A stretch of DNA of 64,000 nucleotides, taken from Pseudoalteromonas shioyasakiensis (GTDB lineage: Bacteria > Pseudomonadota > Gammaproteobacteria > Enterobacterales > Alteromonadaceae). This document shows, in pieces, positions 18,002-27,890 of the stretch (positions are counted from its first letter, which is position 1; the number at the start of each line of letters is the position of its first letter). A program made the translations under genes and the position numbers. The notes under the pieces are model-generated. The model made no database searches. It was given only the letters and a program-made list of their open reading frames with translations, and was not told the DNA's origin. The stretch spans positions 1,231,332 through 1,295,331 of the forward strand of contig NZ_JANIGL010000001.1 of NCBI RefSeq assembly GCF_024518675.1, read 5' to 3'.

Positions 18002-18996
18002 TATTCTGCCGTTTCTTCTTGATAAAGTTTATAATCTACTTCATCGCTTTTGCTCATATTGCGGACAATATTCATTATCTCTTTGCGGGCAGCTTCCACC
18101 TTACTCACAGGTTGAGCTGTTAATGCCTCAATTTGCTGCTGATATACTTGAGCTAAGCGCTTAGGCAACGAACTTAATAATCGGGTAACAAGCTCTTTAT
18201 TGGTACCCTTGAGCGCCATAATCCACATTTCATCGGGAATATCGTTAAGCAATTTTGCAAGTACTTCATCTGTTTGTAATGTTAAACTATTAAAATCATA
18301 CATGCGCTCTTGAACTGCATCACCCACATCGTTGTTATGCATTTTCATCACTTCAATTATGTGGCTCTTATTACCACTATAGCGACTCATAATTTCCGCG
18401 ACTTTATCCACGCCATTAACTTGTGCACCAACTTGGCGACCCACAAATTCAATACATGCCTCTATAGTTAAACGAATATCGTCCATTACATGCTCGCTAA
18501 CCTCTCGTAAGCTTGCGATACGGTATAACAAGTCGTCATGTTTAGATTCAGGAAATAAAGAAATAATTGCCGCTGCTTGCTCTGGCGGTAAGAAAGCCAA
18601 AAATAACGCTTGCATTTGAACATGTTCTTGCTCCAGGAAGCGTACAATTAACTCAGGTGGTATCCACTCTAAACGATGTAAATCATCATTCATGGCTCCG
18701 CCATATATGTCATCAAGCATGCCCCTTGCTAAACGGCGCCCTACGGCTTTATCTAATGCTCTCTCGAGGTAAAGTCTTGATGCGCCGTTTACCCCACTTT
18801 CATTACGATAACGATCAAAAAAGGTAGTCAATGTATCTGCTACATCATTTTTAGTAATATTAGCAATATTTGCCATGCGTTTTGAGATTGCTTGTACCTC
18901 TCGGCGGCCGAGCTTACGAATAACGCTAGCGGCATTCTCTTCCCCCATACTCAGCAATAGGATGGCGGCCCTATCTAGCGGTGATAATGGTGTCAT
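18001..18996 (-). CDS. fliG: Lateral flagellar motor switch protein FliG
   Basis: C-ring protein that contacts the stator. From ATG 18996 it has 331 aa, the same length as E. coli FliG. The N-terminal domain binds FliF (LDRAAILLLSMGEENAA), the middle domain has the EHVQMQALFLAFLPPEQAA segment, and the C-terminal domain holds the charged torque helix (NDIPDEMWIMALKGTNKELVTRLLSSL). In-frame TTG and GTG codons further upstream would overlap fliF by up to 38 bp; ATG 18996, 4 nt after the fliF stop, is preferred. Confidence 0.93.
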   Translation of the reverse strand: MTPLSPLDRAAILLLSMGEENAASVIRKLGRREVQAISKRMANIANITKNDVADTLTTFFDRYRNESGVNGASRLYLERALDKAVGRRLARGMLDDIYGGAMNDDLHRLEWIPPELIVRFLEQEHVQMQALFLAFLPPEQAAAIISLFPESKHDDLLYRIASLREVSEHVMDDIRLTIEACIEFVGRQVGAQVNGVDKVAEIMSRYSGNKSHIIEVMKMHNNDVGDAVQERMYDFNSLTLQTDEVLAKLLNDIPDEMWIMALKGTNKELVTRLLSSLPKRLAQVYQQQIEALTAQPVSKVEAARKEIMNIVRNMSKSDEVDYKLYQEETAE

Positions 18997-19000
18997 ATTA

Positions 19001-20725
19001 TTAGGACTTACTTGATTCACTTTCGACCCCTTGTTCAACCCAGTATTTAATTACTGACGTAACACGTTCTGTTTCACGGCTTGCAAGTAATTGCATATGC
19101 GAAATTTGCTCTTCAAAGTCACTACCTACTTTAGGTAAAATCATAGTTCCATCTGATTCATCTTCGAGCATATCCTGAGAGCTTTTTTGAATTGTGCTAT
19201 CTAACGGCGTACTCTGTCTTACATAAGCATCAGCCTCGCTTTCTGGTTCGTCTTTTTGAGGTGCAATTGGCGTAGATTCTGCACTTTTTTTGTCTTTAAT
19301 TAGATGGTTTACCAATGGGCGTACACCAAACAAAATGAGAATTAGGCTAATTAATGTACCGAAAATATAGCGCGCATACTCCCTTATTTCCGGCATCTGC
19401 CACCATTGTAAGCCTTCTCCAGGAGCAAGTACTTTTTGCTCTACAAACGAGAAACTTGTTATATTAAATTGATCACCACGGTCAACATTAAAGCCTGTAG
19501 CTGCTTTAACCATTTGCCCAAGTGATGCTAATCGCTGCTCAGTCCAGCCTTGCTCGTTGCCCGACACGGCTTCATTTACTAATACCGATAAACTCATTGA
19601 CTTTAAACGGCCAACTTCATACTGAGTATGGGTTACTGAGCGGCCATTTTCATACTCTCGGCTACTCTCGTTACGCTCAGATACTCGCTCATTTGCTTCA
19701 TCTTCCCCTTGTGCATTAGCCGCAGGTGGTTGATTGGCCAACGCACCAGGAATACCAGCAGCAAATTGATCTTCCTTTGAGTCTGATTTAATTTGCTCTT
19801 GCTTGAGGACACTCTCAGGGTCAACTTTTTCACGGGTTTCTTCCACCACACTAAAATCAACATCGCTGGAAACCTGAATTCTAAAGTTTCCTTCACCTAA
19901 AATAGGCAATAACATAATGGATGCGCGTTGCTCAATGTTGCGCTCAACTTTCTCTATAAACGCTAATTTTTTATCTGTTTCTTTACCTACAGGTGTGTTG
20001 TCAAATAAACTGCCACTGAGTAACTTTCCGCGCTGATCAACTACTGACACAGAACGCGAACCCAACCCAGGAACACTGCCAATCACAAGAGAAATAATCG
20101 CTTCTACTTGCTCTTCTTTTAGCTCTGTTCCCGGCGCTAAATCAACCATCACTGATGCTGCTGTTTTTTGTTCGTCACGGCCAATAAATAAACTTCGTTT
20201 TGGTATAGCAAGGTGAACACGAGCATTCCTGACCCCTTGCATGTTAATCATGGTGCGGGCAAGCTCGCCTTCAAGTGCATGTTGGTACTGCATTGATTCA
20301 AGAAATTGACTAGTGCCCATTGATACTTTACTAGCAATATTCTCAACGCCTTCAGGCATTGAAGCTTTAATGCCACGAGCTGCTAAAGTGATCCGTGCAT
20401 CAGCCAACTTTTCTTGCGGTACTAAAATATTGCCGCTATTGGTATCAATCCGAAAGGTGATTTGTTCTTTATCTAAAATTTCAAGAATATTAGCTTTATC
20501 GTAGCTCTCTTGGTTACCATATAATGGTACGTAGTTCTTAGCTGACGTCCATAGGATCACAACAATGGTTGCAGCTACAATAGTTGCAAGCAAAGCTATT
20601 GTGGCGACATTTCGCTCACCATGATTCGAAGCCGAACTAAATCGATTAGAAAAGTTAATCACCTTTTCACGTAAATTTATTTCGCTACTTGATTGGGGAT
20701 CAGCTTTTGTTAATTCACCTTTCAT
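19001..20725 (-). CDS. fliF: Lateral flagellar MS-ring protein FliF
   Basis: A 574-aa membrane ring protein that nucleates flagellar assembly. There is a first membrane segment at about residues 41-62, ring-building motifs in the periplasmic part (QESYDKANILEILDKE; LEGELARTMINMQGVRNARVHLAIP), a variable acidic loop (about 300-360), a second membrane segment at about 450-470 and a cytoplasmic tail that binds FliG. It follows fliE by 9 bp. Confidence 0.95.
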   Translation of the reverse strand: MKGELTKADPQSSSEINLREKVINFSNRFSSASNHGERNVATIALLATIVAATIVVILWTSAKNYVPLYGNQESYDKANILEILDKEQITFRIDTNSGNILVPQEKLADARITLAARGIKASMPEGVENIASKVSMGTSQFLESMQYQHALEGELARTMINMQGVRNARVHLAIPKRSLFIGRDEQKTAASVMVDLAPGTELKEEQVEAIISLVIGSVPGLGSRSVSVVDQRGKLLSGSLFDNTPVGKETDKKLAFIEKVERNIEQRASIMLLPILGEGNFRIQVSSDVDFSVVEETREKVDPESVLKQEQIKSDSKEDQFAAGIPGALANQPPAANAQGEDEANERVSERNESSREYENGRSVTHTQYEVGRLKSMSLSVLVNEAVSGNEQGWTEQRLASLGQMVKAATGFNVDRGDQFNITSFSFVEQKVLAPGEGLQWWQMPEIREYARYIFGTLISLILILFGVRPLVNHLIKDKKSAESTPIAPQKDEPESEADAYVRQSTPLDSTIQKSSQDMLEDESDGTMILPKVGSDFEEQISHMQLLASRETERVTSVIKYWVEQGVESESSKS

Positions 20726-20734
20726 AAGTGCCTC

Positions 20735-21058
20735 TTAGAGTGACATGCGCATAACATCGTCAATGCCATTAAGAACTTTATTCCTAACTTCCATCAACAT
20801 TGAAAAACTTAAACTTGCCTTTTGACTGGCAACCATAGCGCCCACTACATCATCGCTGCGGCCCGTATCTACAGCTTCCATCATTTTCCCTGCGACATTT
20901 TGCTGTTCATTAATTGAGCGAACAACTATTTTAAAGTCATCACTTAGATGCGTACTTTGTAAATCACTTTGAGCTGGTGCAATTCGCTCTAAATTAGTCA
21001 TTTGCTGCATATCAACCATTTTACCTAGCATAACTCGTTGACTTTCAATCGGTGACAT
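20735..21058 (-). CDS. fliE: Lateral flagellar hook-basal body protein FliE
   Basis: Small rod/MS-ring junction protein. From ATG 21058 it has 107 aa; AAGGAG lies 7 nt upstream. A longer version from 21082 would put that site inside the gene. The C-terminal half is typical of FliE: SFSMLMEVRNKVLNGIDDVMRM. It is the first structural gene after lafK. Confidence 0.92.
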   Translation of the reverse strand: MSPIESQRVMLGKMVDMQQMTNLERIAPAQSDLQSTHLSDDFKIVVRSINEQQNVAGKMMEAVDTGRSDDVVGAMVASQKASLSFSMLMEVRNKVLNGIDDVMRMSL

Positions 21059-21074
21059 TTCTAAACTCCTTTCA

Positions 21075-22385
21075 TTAAGCAATAGCGTCTACATCCATGC
21101 CATATTCACGCATGGCTGCTAGTTTGTATCTTAATGCGCGCGTGCTCACACCCAACGCATCTGCGGTTTGTTTTCTATGACCTTTATATTGGTTAAGTAA
21201 CTCATAAATATAGTCATATTCAGCCTGTTTTTTGTTATTCTTTAATTCTGCTGCACAGATACGTGCAGCTTGAGGCAAACAATAAGGTAGATTAAGATCA
21301 TCAACTTGGATCTGCGCCCCTCTAGCCATTACAATAGCTCTGTGCACTACATTTTCTAGCTCACGGACATTGCCTGGCCAGTTGTAGCAAAGCATTACAT
21401 TCTCGGCATCATCACTAAAACTAAATTGCTGAGAGCCATATTTGGCAATAAAATGTTTTGCAAGCGGCAAAATATCTTCAGGCCTATCTCTGAGGGCTGG
21501 CCAGCTTAGTGGCAAAACGTCAAGGCGATAAAATAAATCTTCTCGAAATAAACCTTTCTCTACCTGTTCACGCAGTGGCTTATTGCAAGATGCAATTACC
21601 CTAATATCTAGCTTGATGTGTTGATGGCTACCTAGGCGTTCAACTTCACGTTCTTGCAAAACACGAAGTAGCTTAGCTTGTAACTCAAGGGGTAATTCTG
21701 ATATTTCGTCTAATAAAATTGTTCCGCCATTAGCAAGTTCAAACTTCCCCTGTTGATTACTTATTGCGCCCGTGAAGGCCCCTTTGTTGTAACCAAATAA
21801 CATTGATTCAAGCATATTTTCAGGAATAGCCGCGCAGTTAACAGCGATAAATGGCTGCTCTGCGCGTGATGATGCTTGGTGGATAAAGTGAGCAAGTTTT
21901 TCTTTTCCGGTGCCCGACTCCCCCATAATTAAAACACTTGCCGATGTTTGAGCTGCACGGTTCGCTAACCTAAGAACTTGTTGGGACTTAATTGACTCGG
22001 CAATTAAGTCTTCAACACCTTTTCTCATAGAATCAGCATTTCTAATAGTTAAGGTTAACTGCTCTGCAAAAAAAGGCTTAAGTAAAAAGTCAACTGCGCC
22101 GCCTTTACTTAAAGACAATGAGGCAATATCACTTTGAGACGAATCAACTAAAGAAATGACTTGCCCGCTTGTGCAAGTTTTGCGTATTAATGTGATCAAA
22201 TCCACCAGCGGCATTTGTTCACCATCTGCATCAATAAAAACAAGCTGGGGATCAAGATCTAAACAGTAACTTACCGTTTCAGGAATTGAGCTGCTGTGTA
22301 ATAAAGTAAACCCTTCTGCATTTACTGTAGTGGTAATTTCTTTATTTGGTTGTTTAGTCGAAAACCAAAGAAGGTATTTATGCAC
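21075..22385 (-). CDS. lafK: Sigma-54-dependent lateral flagellar activator LafK
   Basis: NtrC-family activator, 436 aa from GTG 22385, which has GGGAG 7 nt upstream; an in-frame TTG at 22400 lacks a proper site. Order: a receiver-like domain (1-115), an AAA+ domain (about 125-365) with Walker A GESGTGKE (155-162) and the sigma-54 contact loop GAFTGA (202-207), and a Fis-type helix-turn-helix at the C-terminus (KQTADALGVSTRALRYKL). In the receiver, Asp52 and Lys103 are present but the usual N-terminal acidic pair is missing, so phosphorylation is doubtful. LafK is the master regulator of lateral flagella in V. parahaemolyticus. It is 16 nt after motY. Confidence 0.9.
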   Translation of the reverse strand: MHKYLLWFSTKQPNKEITTTVNAEGFTLLHSSSIPETVSYCLDLDPQLVFIDADGEQMPLVDLITLIRKTCTSGQVISLVDSSQSDIASLSLSKGGAVDFLLKPFFAEQLTLTIRNADSMRKGVEDLIAESIKSQQVLRLANRAAQTSASVLIMGESGTGKEKLAHFIHQASSRAEQPFIAVNCAAIPENMLESMLFGYNKGAFTGAISNQQGKFELANGGTILLDEISELPLELQAKLLRVLQEREVERLGSHQHIKLDIRVIASCNKPLREQVEKGLFREDLFYRLDVLPLSWPALRDRPEDILPLAKHFIAKYGSQQFSFSDDAENVMLCYNWPGNVRELENVVHRAIVMARGAQIQVDDLNLPYCLPQAARICAAELKNNKKQAEYDYIYELLNQYKGHRKQTADALGVSTRALRYKLAAMREYGMDVDAIA

Positions 22386-22401
22386 TGTATATCTCCCCAA
22401 C

Positions 22402-23277
22402 CTAACTTGAATGCTTAAATAAACGAACTAACACTCGTCTGTTAGACGACTTGCCCGTTTCGCTAAGGTTGTTTGATACAGGATAACGTTGCCCATGCGC
22501 ACGCACCTCTATTAGATTCTTATCTAGCCCAAATTCAATCAGCCTTGCAGCGACATCATCTGCCCGCTCTTTAGAAAGCAAACGATTAGCAAGTGCAGAG
22601 CCCACATTGTCACTGTGGCCATCAATCATAACTTTGGTCACTTTTTTATCTAAAGCAATGTATTGAACTAAGTCTTCTAAAAAATCGAGATCAGCCTGGT
22701 TTTTCACAACTCGCTCACCAGTTTGAAAATGAATTTCATGGTCGCGCGCTTCTTGCCATGAAATTGGCGCTAATTGGCGACGACAATTTTGATACTGTGA
22801 AATAACGTTATCGCTAAAAGTATTAGTAAATGTAAGCTGTAATTGTTCATCTCCAAAGCCTACGATAGCATCAAGCCAAAAGCCTTGTTTAATAGTTCTA
22901 AGCAATGGTGCTATGTCTGAGTAAAAAAAGACCTTTTGCTGTTCTATTTTTGAAGAGAAAAAAGTAAGACTCGGCACAGGGGTATTTGAGCGTTGCCAAT
23001 CAGCGCGACGGGCAAAAATTTGTACGTCAGTAATATCACGGTCAGTTAGTAACCAGTTCAGACTGATTGCCTGAGGTTTAGAAGGGATTGAGGTAACACT
23101 CAGCTGTGCATATTCATCAAGTGTCTGCGTCAATTGGCAGTAAAATGGATCGCTCTCAACTTGCCAACTACTTTGTTCGTAGTTTTGCTGAATATTTGAT
23201 ACTGCTAAACCATTAGATGTAAATATAAATAAACTAATACAGCCAAAACACTTTATATGCTCGAGAAGTCTCAACAT
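22402..23277 (-). CDS. motY: Lateral flagellar T-ring/stator-associated protein MotY
   Basis: A 291-aa exported protein with a signal peptide of about 25 residues, a MotY N-terminal beta domain (about 30-165) and a C-terminal OmpA-like peptidoglycan-binding domain (about 175-290: MIDGHSDNVG ... SKERADDVAARL ... RRVLVRL). MotY helps hold stators around the motor. In V. parahaemolyticus a motY gene also lies directly before lafK, although that lateral motor uses protons. It is first in its operon, with a 337-bp untranslated region in front. Confidence 0.9.
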   Translation of the reverse strand: MLRLLEHIKCFGCISLFIFTSNGLAVSNIQQNYEQSSWQVESDPFYCQLTQTLDEYAQLSVTSIPSKPQAISLNWLLTDRDITDVQIFARRADWQRSNTPVPSLTFFSSKIEQQKVFFYSDIAPLLRTIKQGFWLDAIVGFGDEQLQLTFTNTFSDNVISQYQNCRRQLAPISWQEARDHEIHFQTGERVVKNQADLDFLEDLVQYIALDKKVTKVMIDGHSDNVGSALANRLLSKERADDVAARLIEFGLDKNLIEVRAHGQRYPVSNNLSETGKSSNRRVLVRLFKHSS

Positions 23278-23614
23278 TATTATTCCTAACTATTTTAAAC
23301 GCTAATATGCTTTAGCCATAAACTAGCGGAATATCATACCTTTAGGGAACAACAAATAACTACCGCTAAGTTAATGTAACCCCACGATCATGGTTCGAAA
23401 TTGTGATTTCAAACGTTAGACTGGAAGCTTTGCGTCCTATCCTTTCGAATAGTTTGCCATTTAATTTTCTTAGTTTTCTTAACTTTAAGCACAAACAACT
23501 AGGTGTTAAATAAAGACCAAACCTTTATGCTTAATTTGAAATGTCATTATAATTAACGCCAGCTGAATTGCAAACTTTGATTGTAGTTTTTTATGCAACT
23601 TTAATGATAAAGAA
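23278..23614. other. Gene-free region between flhA and motY
   Basis: 337 bp holding the end of the lafD-flhA operon and the promoter of motY-lafK-fliEFGHIJ. I found no GG-N10-GC sigma-54 element in the first 200 bp upstream of motY. A weak AT-rich hairpin (ATAAAG/CTTTAT, 23510-23528) followed by T residues on the minus strand might end the flhA transcript. One half of the GCGGAA motif occurs at about 23326. Confidence 0.5.
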
Positions 23615-25708
23615 CTACCCCAAGGAACCAATAATGTTAACTCGCACATAATCAGGTACCTCGTTATACGACAAAACACTTAACCCACCTTTTGTAAATG
23701 AACGAGCATAACGTGCTAACAATGGCCTTAATTGTGGGACCACAACCAGTACTGGGGTCAATCCGTGTGCCTTCATATCATCCATAATTGCAGGCATCAT
23801 GCGTTGAAACTGGCTAAGTAAGTTAGGATCAACAGGAAAGCTATCGAGCGACACTTTTCCTGACTGCATTGCTTGATCTAATGAGCTTTGCATTGTCTGC
23901 TCAAGTTTTTCATCCAGGCTGTAAGCGCTTAACTCTTCTCTATCACCCATAACTTGCTTTACGAGCACGCGCTGCAGTGCACAACGAACATCTGATGCAA
24001 GTAAAATCGGATCTTTTGTCACCTCAACGCTATCAATCAAGGTACTGGCTATAGTGACAATATCTCCAAGCCCTACATATTCACGCAGCAATAATCGCAT
24101 TACCTTAAGCTGCAAATTAATGGGTAAGGCTTTTTCTAATGCTTCAGCCAAACCTGGAGATACTTCTTTTAATCGCTCATTGAGCCGCTGAATATCTTCG
24201 TAACCAAATAATTCGTCTAAATAATCTTTGATTATTTTACCGGTATGCGTTGCAATCACAGTGCCTAAATCGACAACTGAATACCCCATATTTAATGCTT
24301 TAGCTTTGGCATCTTCAACTATCCAAACGGCTTCCAAACCATAGGCTGGATCAGTGGTTAATTCACCATCTAATTGACCGTAAACATCACCAGTATTTAG
24401 AGCAAGTAATTGCTTTGCATTGAGTTGTCCAGAGGCAACCTGTACCCCCGCTAATTTCACCTTGTACTCTTGTGGGTTTAGTCTCAGATTATCTTTTATT
24501 CTGATCTCAGGTAACAAGAACCCGAGTTGTTCTGATAAATTTTTACGTACACCGCGTAGCGTTTTGGCAAGCTCTTCCCCCTTATCCTTGTCGGCGAGAT
24601 AGACTAAACGAAATCCTAGTTCGACAGCGAGTTGATCAACATGCGGGATATCTTTCCACTGTAACGCAGCTTGTTCGCTTGCAACCGAATCAGTCATCGC
24701 CTCGGCTTCATCAAGGCTATGTTGCTCTGGCTGCGACTTTTGTAATCGCCACGCAACATACAGCAGTGGTAATCCAAAACTGATAAAAGCAAGAGTCGGC
24801 ATTCCAGGCACAACACCGAGAATTAACATAACTATCGCCGCGGTTAAAATTACACGAGGAGATGCAAGCAATTGCGAACCAACGGCTTCACTCATATCAC
24901 CTTCATCGTTCATTCGTGTTACAATAATAGCTGCTGCAACAGCGAGTAATAATGACGGAACTTGCGCAACAAGGCCGTCACCAATCGTTAATAATGCAAA
25001 GCGCTGAAAAGCTTCCCCCATACTCAAATCATGCTGAAAAACACCTATACTTACACCACCGAGTAAATTGATAACTAGAATGATTAAGCCTGCGACTGCA
25101 TCTCCGCGAACAAATTTTGAGGCACCATCCATCGAGCCATAAAAATCAGCTTCTTGAGCAATAATAGCTCTGCGCTCTTTGGCTTGTTCCGGACCAATTA
25201 AACCCGCATTTAAATCTGCGTCTATCGCCATTTGTTTTCCAGGCATTGCATCAAGCGTAAAGCGTGCTGCCACCTCAGATATACGCTCACCACCTTTAGT
25301 TATAACAACAAAATTAATAACCATTAAAATAATAAAAACAACGATACCGACTACATAGTTACCACCAATTACTACTTCACCGAACGCTTGAATCACACGC
25401 CCTGCAACATCAGAGCCTTCATGGCCATGCAATAAAACAACACGAGTTGACGCTATGTTTAGAGTCAACCTCATCAAGGTTGCCACTAATAAAATGGTCG
25501 GAAATACAGAAAAATCGAGCGGTTTCTTACTTGATACAGCTACAAGTAAAACAATAACAGAAAGCACTATATTAAAGGTAAATAGTGTATCTAAAAGCCA
25601 TGCTGGCAGAGGTAAAATAACCATTGAAAGTATGGCTAAAAGCAGCACAGGTATTGCTGTATAAGGTTTTGTAATACTACGCCAGTTCACTGTATAACGC
25701 TCCAACAT
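23615..25708 (-). CDS. flhA: Lateral flagellar export gate protein FlhA
   Basis: A 697-aa inner-membrane export gate. The first half has about eight membrane segments and the conserved cytoplasmic loop (FVVITKGGERISEVAARFTLDAMPGKQMAIDADLNAG, about residues 130-165); the second half is the nonameric cytoplasmic domain that binds chaperone-substrate complexes. ATG 25708 directly abuts the flhB stop. A GTG at 25690 has GGAG 9 nt upstream and could be the true start, giving a protein that begins MNWRSITKPY. Confidence 0.94.
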   Translation of the reverse strand: MLERYTVNWRSITKPYTAIPVLLLAILSMVILPLPAWLLDTLFTFNIVLSVIVLLVAVSSKKPLDFSVFPTILLVATLMRLTLNIASTRVVLLHGHEGSDVAGRVIQAFGEVVIGGNYVVGIVVFIILMVINFVVITKGGERISEVAARFTLDAMPGKQMAIDADLNAGLIGPEQAKERRAIIAQEADFYGSMDGASKFVRGDAVAGLIILVINLLGGVSIGVFQHDLSMGEAFQRFALLTIGDGLVAQVPSLLLAVAAAIIVTRMNDEGDMSEAVGSQLLASPRVILTAAIVMLILGVVPGMPTLAFISFGLPLLYVAWRLQKSQPEQHSLDEAEAMTDSVASEQAALQWKDIPHVDQLAVELGFRLVYLADKDKGEELAKTLRGVRKNLSEQLGFLLPEIRIKDNLRLNPQEYKVKLAGVQVASGQLNAKQLLALNTGDVYGQLDGELTTDPAYGLEAVWIVEDAKAKALNMGYSVVDLGTVIATHTGKIIKDYLDELFGYEDIQRLNERLKEVSPGLAEALEKALPINLQLKVMRLLLREYVGLGDIVTIASTLIDSVEVTKDPILLASDVRCALQRVLVKQVMGDREELSAYSLDEKLEQTMQSSLDQAMQSGKVSLDSFPVDPNLLSQFQRMMPAIMDDMKAHGLTPVLVVVPQLRPLLARYARSFTKGGLSVLSYNEVPDYVRVNIIGSLG

Positions 25709-26839
25709 TTAAGGTTTTTGTAAATTTGCAGGGATGATAAGTTCAGGTAACGGCGCAGGAGCTGCGCCACGCCCTTGTTTATATGCTTTTAACTGCATTA
25801 CATACGTCAATACGTAAGCAACCGCAGTGTATAGGCCTCTAGGTACCTCTTGGTCTACTCGAGTAGAGAAATACACGGCACGCGCTAATGCTGGTAACTG
25901 TATTATTTCTTTATTATTACAACGACCTATTTCACGAATTCGTTGCGCCATTTCATCAACCCCTTTTGCTACTACATAAGGCGCTTTTGCTTTTTCTTCA
26001 CTATAGCGAATAGCAACAGCATAATGAGTTGGGTTGGTTATAATTACGTCCGCATTAGGTACTCTTTCCTCAAGCTTTCGATTAGCCTGTTGGTATTGAA
26101 TTTGTCTAATTTTACTTTTTATTTCGGGGCTGCCATCGGATGACTTTCGCTCTTCCTTAACTTCTTGATGCGTCATTTTAATTTTATCAAGAATAAGTTT
26201 TTGCTGAATAGGTGCATCTACAACAGCAACAAACAATAAGAGTGTTACGGTGATCATCAATGCTAAAAATAACAATGAAATGCCATGTGAGATTGCAACA
26301 CGAAGATCTTGGTTTTGTAACGACATTAGCTCATCCCATAGCTGGGATAAAAAGCCATACAAACAGATTGCCAACAGACTAATTTTTAATATCGACTTTA
26401 GCAACTCAATAAGTGTTTCTTTGCCGAACATTCTGCCTAACCCTTTCAAAGGATTAAGTTTACTTAACTTAGGAGCAGCTAGGTTTATAGAGAAAATAAA
26501 CCCACCAGGCAACACACCTGTTATCCACATTGCGGTAAAGCCAAGCAATAAAAAAGGCACTAGGGTTGTAAGCATATCAAGTATCGCACTACCCAAGGCC
26601 AAGGGCATCATTTTCGTGTTATTTAAAATAGAATGGTCTAGCATCATGGTACTGTGCATTAATTCTAATAGTAAGCTGTAGAACATATCAGCAAAAAATA
26701 ACAGCCCTGCAATACTTACCATTAACAATATGGCAGTATTAAGCTCTTTAGAGCGCGCAACCTGACCATCTTCACGTGCTTTTTGTAAGCGTTTATCGGT
26801 GGGTTGTTGCGTTTTTTCTTGAGCACTATCTTCAGACAA
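25709..26839 (-). CDS. flhB: Lateral flagellar export switch protein FlhB
   Basis: A 376-aa protein with four membrane segments (about residues 33-210) and a cytoplasmic domain with the self-cleavage motif NPTH at 269-272. Cleavage switches export from hook to filament proteins, in concert with FliK (LafE). The N-terminus (EKTQQPTDKRLQKAREDGQVARSKE) is typical. It lies 5 nt after fliR. Confidence 0.95.
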   Translation of the reverse strand: MSEDSAQEKTQQPTDKRLQKAREDGQVARSKELNTAILLMVSIAGLLFFADMFYSLLLELMHSTMMLDHSILNNTKMMPLALGSAILDMLTTLVPFLLLGFTAMWITGVLPGGFIFSINLAAPKLSKLNPLKGLGRMFGKETLIELLKSILKISLLAICLYGFLSQLWDELMSLQNQDLRVAISHGISLLFLALMITVTLLLFVAVVDAPIQQKLILDKIKMTHQEVKEERKSSDGSPEIKSKIRQIQYQQANRKLEERVPNADVIITNPTHYAVAIRYSEEKAKAPYVVAKGVDEMAQRIREIGRCNNKEIIQLPALARAVYFSTRVDQEVPRGLYTAVAYVLTYVMQLKAYKQGRGAAPAPLPELIIPANLQKP

Positions 26840-26844
26840 GCTGG

Positions 26845-27624
26845 TTACCCCATCGCATTAGAGAAAACTGATAGCACATGATAGGTTAAACTTGAAAACC
26901 CACTGCCGGTATAAGCAAGCGTCATAAAGACACAGAAAAATCCCATGATCAATGCCATCGGAAAGCCTAATACAAATATATTCAATGATGGCGCCGCTCT
27001 ACTTGCCACTCCAAACGTTAAATTCACCAACATCATTGCAATCACACCGGGTAAGGCCAATAACAGAGTGGAAGCAAAAAGCCAGCCAAACAAATTTATA
27101 ATTGCTTTAATATCAACATCATAGATACTAGTACCAATTGGCCAAACTGAAAAACTTTGCGTCATGATCTGCAAAGTAATCAAGTGACCATCTACAGCAA
27201 AGAATAACAATGCCGCCATTATCCAAAATAATTGCCCGAGTAAAGACACTTGGTTACCGCTGCCAGGATCCATCATCATCGCCATTGACAGTCCCATTTG
27301 CATAGATAACACCAAACCAACTAATGACATAACTTCAAATAATATACGTAATGACAATCCCATTAAGAGGCCAAAAATAATTTGTTCTACAGTTAATATC
27401 ACCGCATCCAGTGAAAATATATCTATAGCGGGTGCAAGCGGTAATTGAGGTGCAACTAGAAATGCCAACATCATCGCCAGTAAAATCCTAGATCGAGGTG
27501 TTACTGCTGGGTTTTCAAAAACCGGCATTGACCAAAGTAATGCAGAGAAGCGCACAAAAGGCCACCACATAGTGCCCATCCAACTAACGATATCGCCACT
27601 AGTTAACTGGATCAGCGAGTTCAA
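26845..27624 (-). CDS. fliR: Lateral flagellar export protein FliR
   Basis: A 259-aa inner-membrane component of the FliPQR export pore with about six hydrophobic segments. Typical features are RFSALLWSMPVFENPAVTPRSRILLAMMLAF at the start and the LGFPMALIMGFFCV region near the end. The start TTG overlaps the fliQ stop TGA, which suggests translational coupling. Confidence 0.92.
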   Translation of the reverse strand: MNSLIQLTSGDIVSWMGTMWWPFVRFSALLWSMPVFENPAVTPRSRILLAMMLAFLVAPQLPLAPAIDIFSLDAVILTVEQIIFGLLMGLSLRILFEVMSLVGLVLSMQMGLSMAMMMDPGSGNQVSLLGQLFWIMAALLFFAVDGHLITLQIMTQSFSVWPIGTSIYDVDIKAIINLFGWLFASTLLLALPGVIAMMLVNLTFGVASRAAPSLNIFVLGFPMALIMGFFCVFMTLAYTGSGFSSLTYHVLSVFSNAMG

Positions 27625-27890
27625 CCGAACACCCCTGGGATCATAAATTTAAGACTATTAAACCACTCTAACAGTGTGCGAAGTAACCAGTGGCCAGCAA
27701 ATACAATCATTAACAAAGTAAGTAGCATACGAGGTAAAAAAGTTAATGTTTGCTCTTGAATTGATGTTGCCCCTTGGATCACAGCAACAACAATACCTAA
27801 TAGAAGACCGGGCACGATAAGCACCAAAATCATTTCAATTATGGTATAAACCGCATCAGCAATTAATTCAGTGGCCATTTCTGGTGTCAT
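27621..27890 (-). CDS. fliQ: Lateral flagellar export protein FliQ
   Basis: An 89-aa protein with two membrane segments that starts MTPEMATELIADAVYT, the standard FliQ beginning. The ATG overlaps the fliP stop in an ATGA tetranucleotide. Longer in-frame starts would run far into fliP and are rejected. Confidence 0.93.
   Translation of the reverse strand: MTPEMATELIADAVYTIIEMILVLIVPGLLLGIVVAVIQGATSIQEQTLTFLPRMLLTLLMIVFAGHWLLRTLLEWFNSLKFMIPGVFG

Noticed and set aside
23278..23480. Sigma-54 promoter upstream of motY-lafK
   Set aside because: No GG-N10-GC element was found on the minus strand; only a half GCGGAA motif is present, so the operon is probably not sigma-54 dependent or uses a poor site.
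26250..26681. Open frame of 143 codons on the plus strand inside flhB
   Set aside because: Antisense shadow of a membrane-protein gene; no recognisable domain and no start signal.
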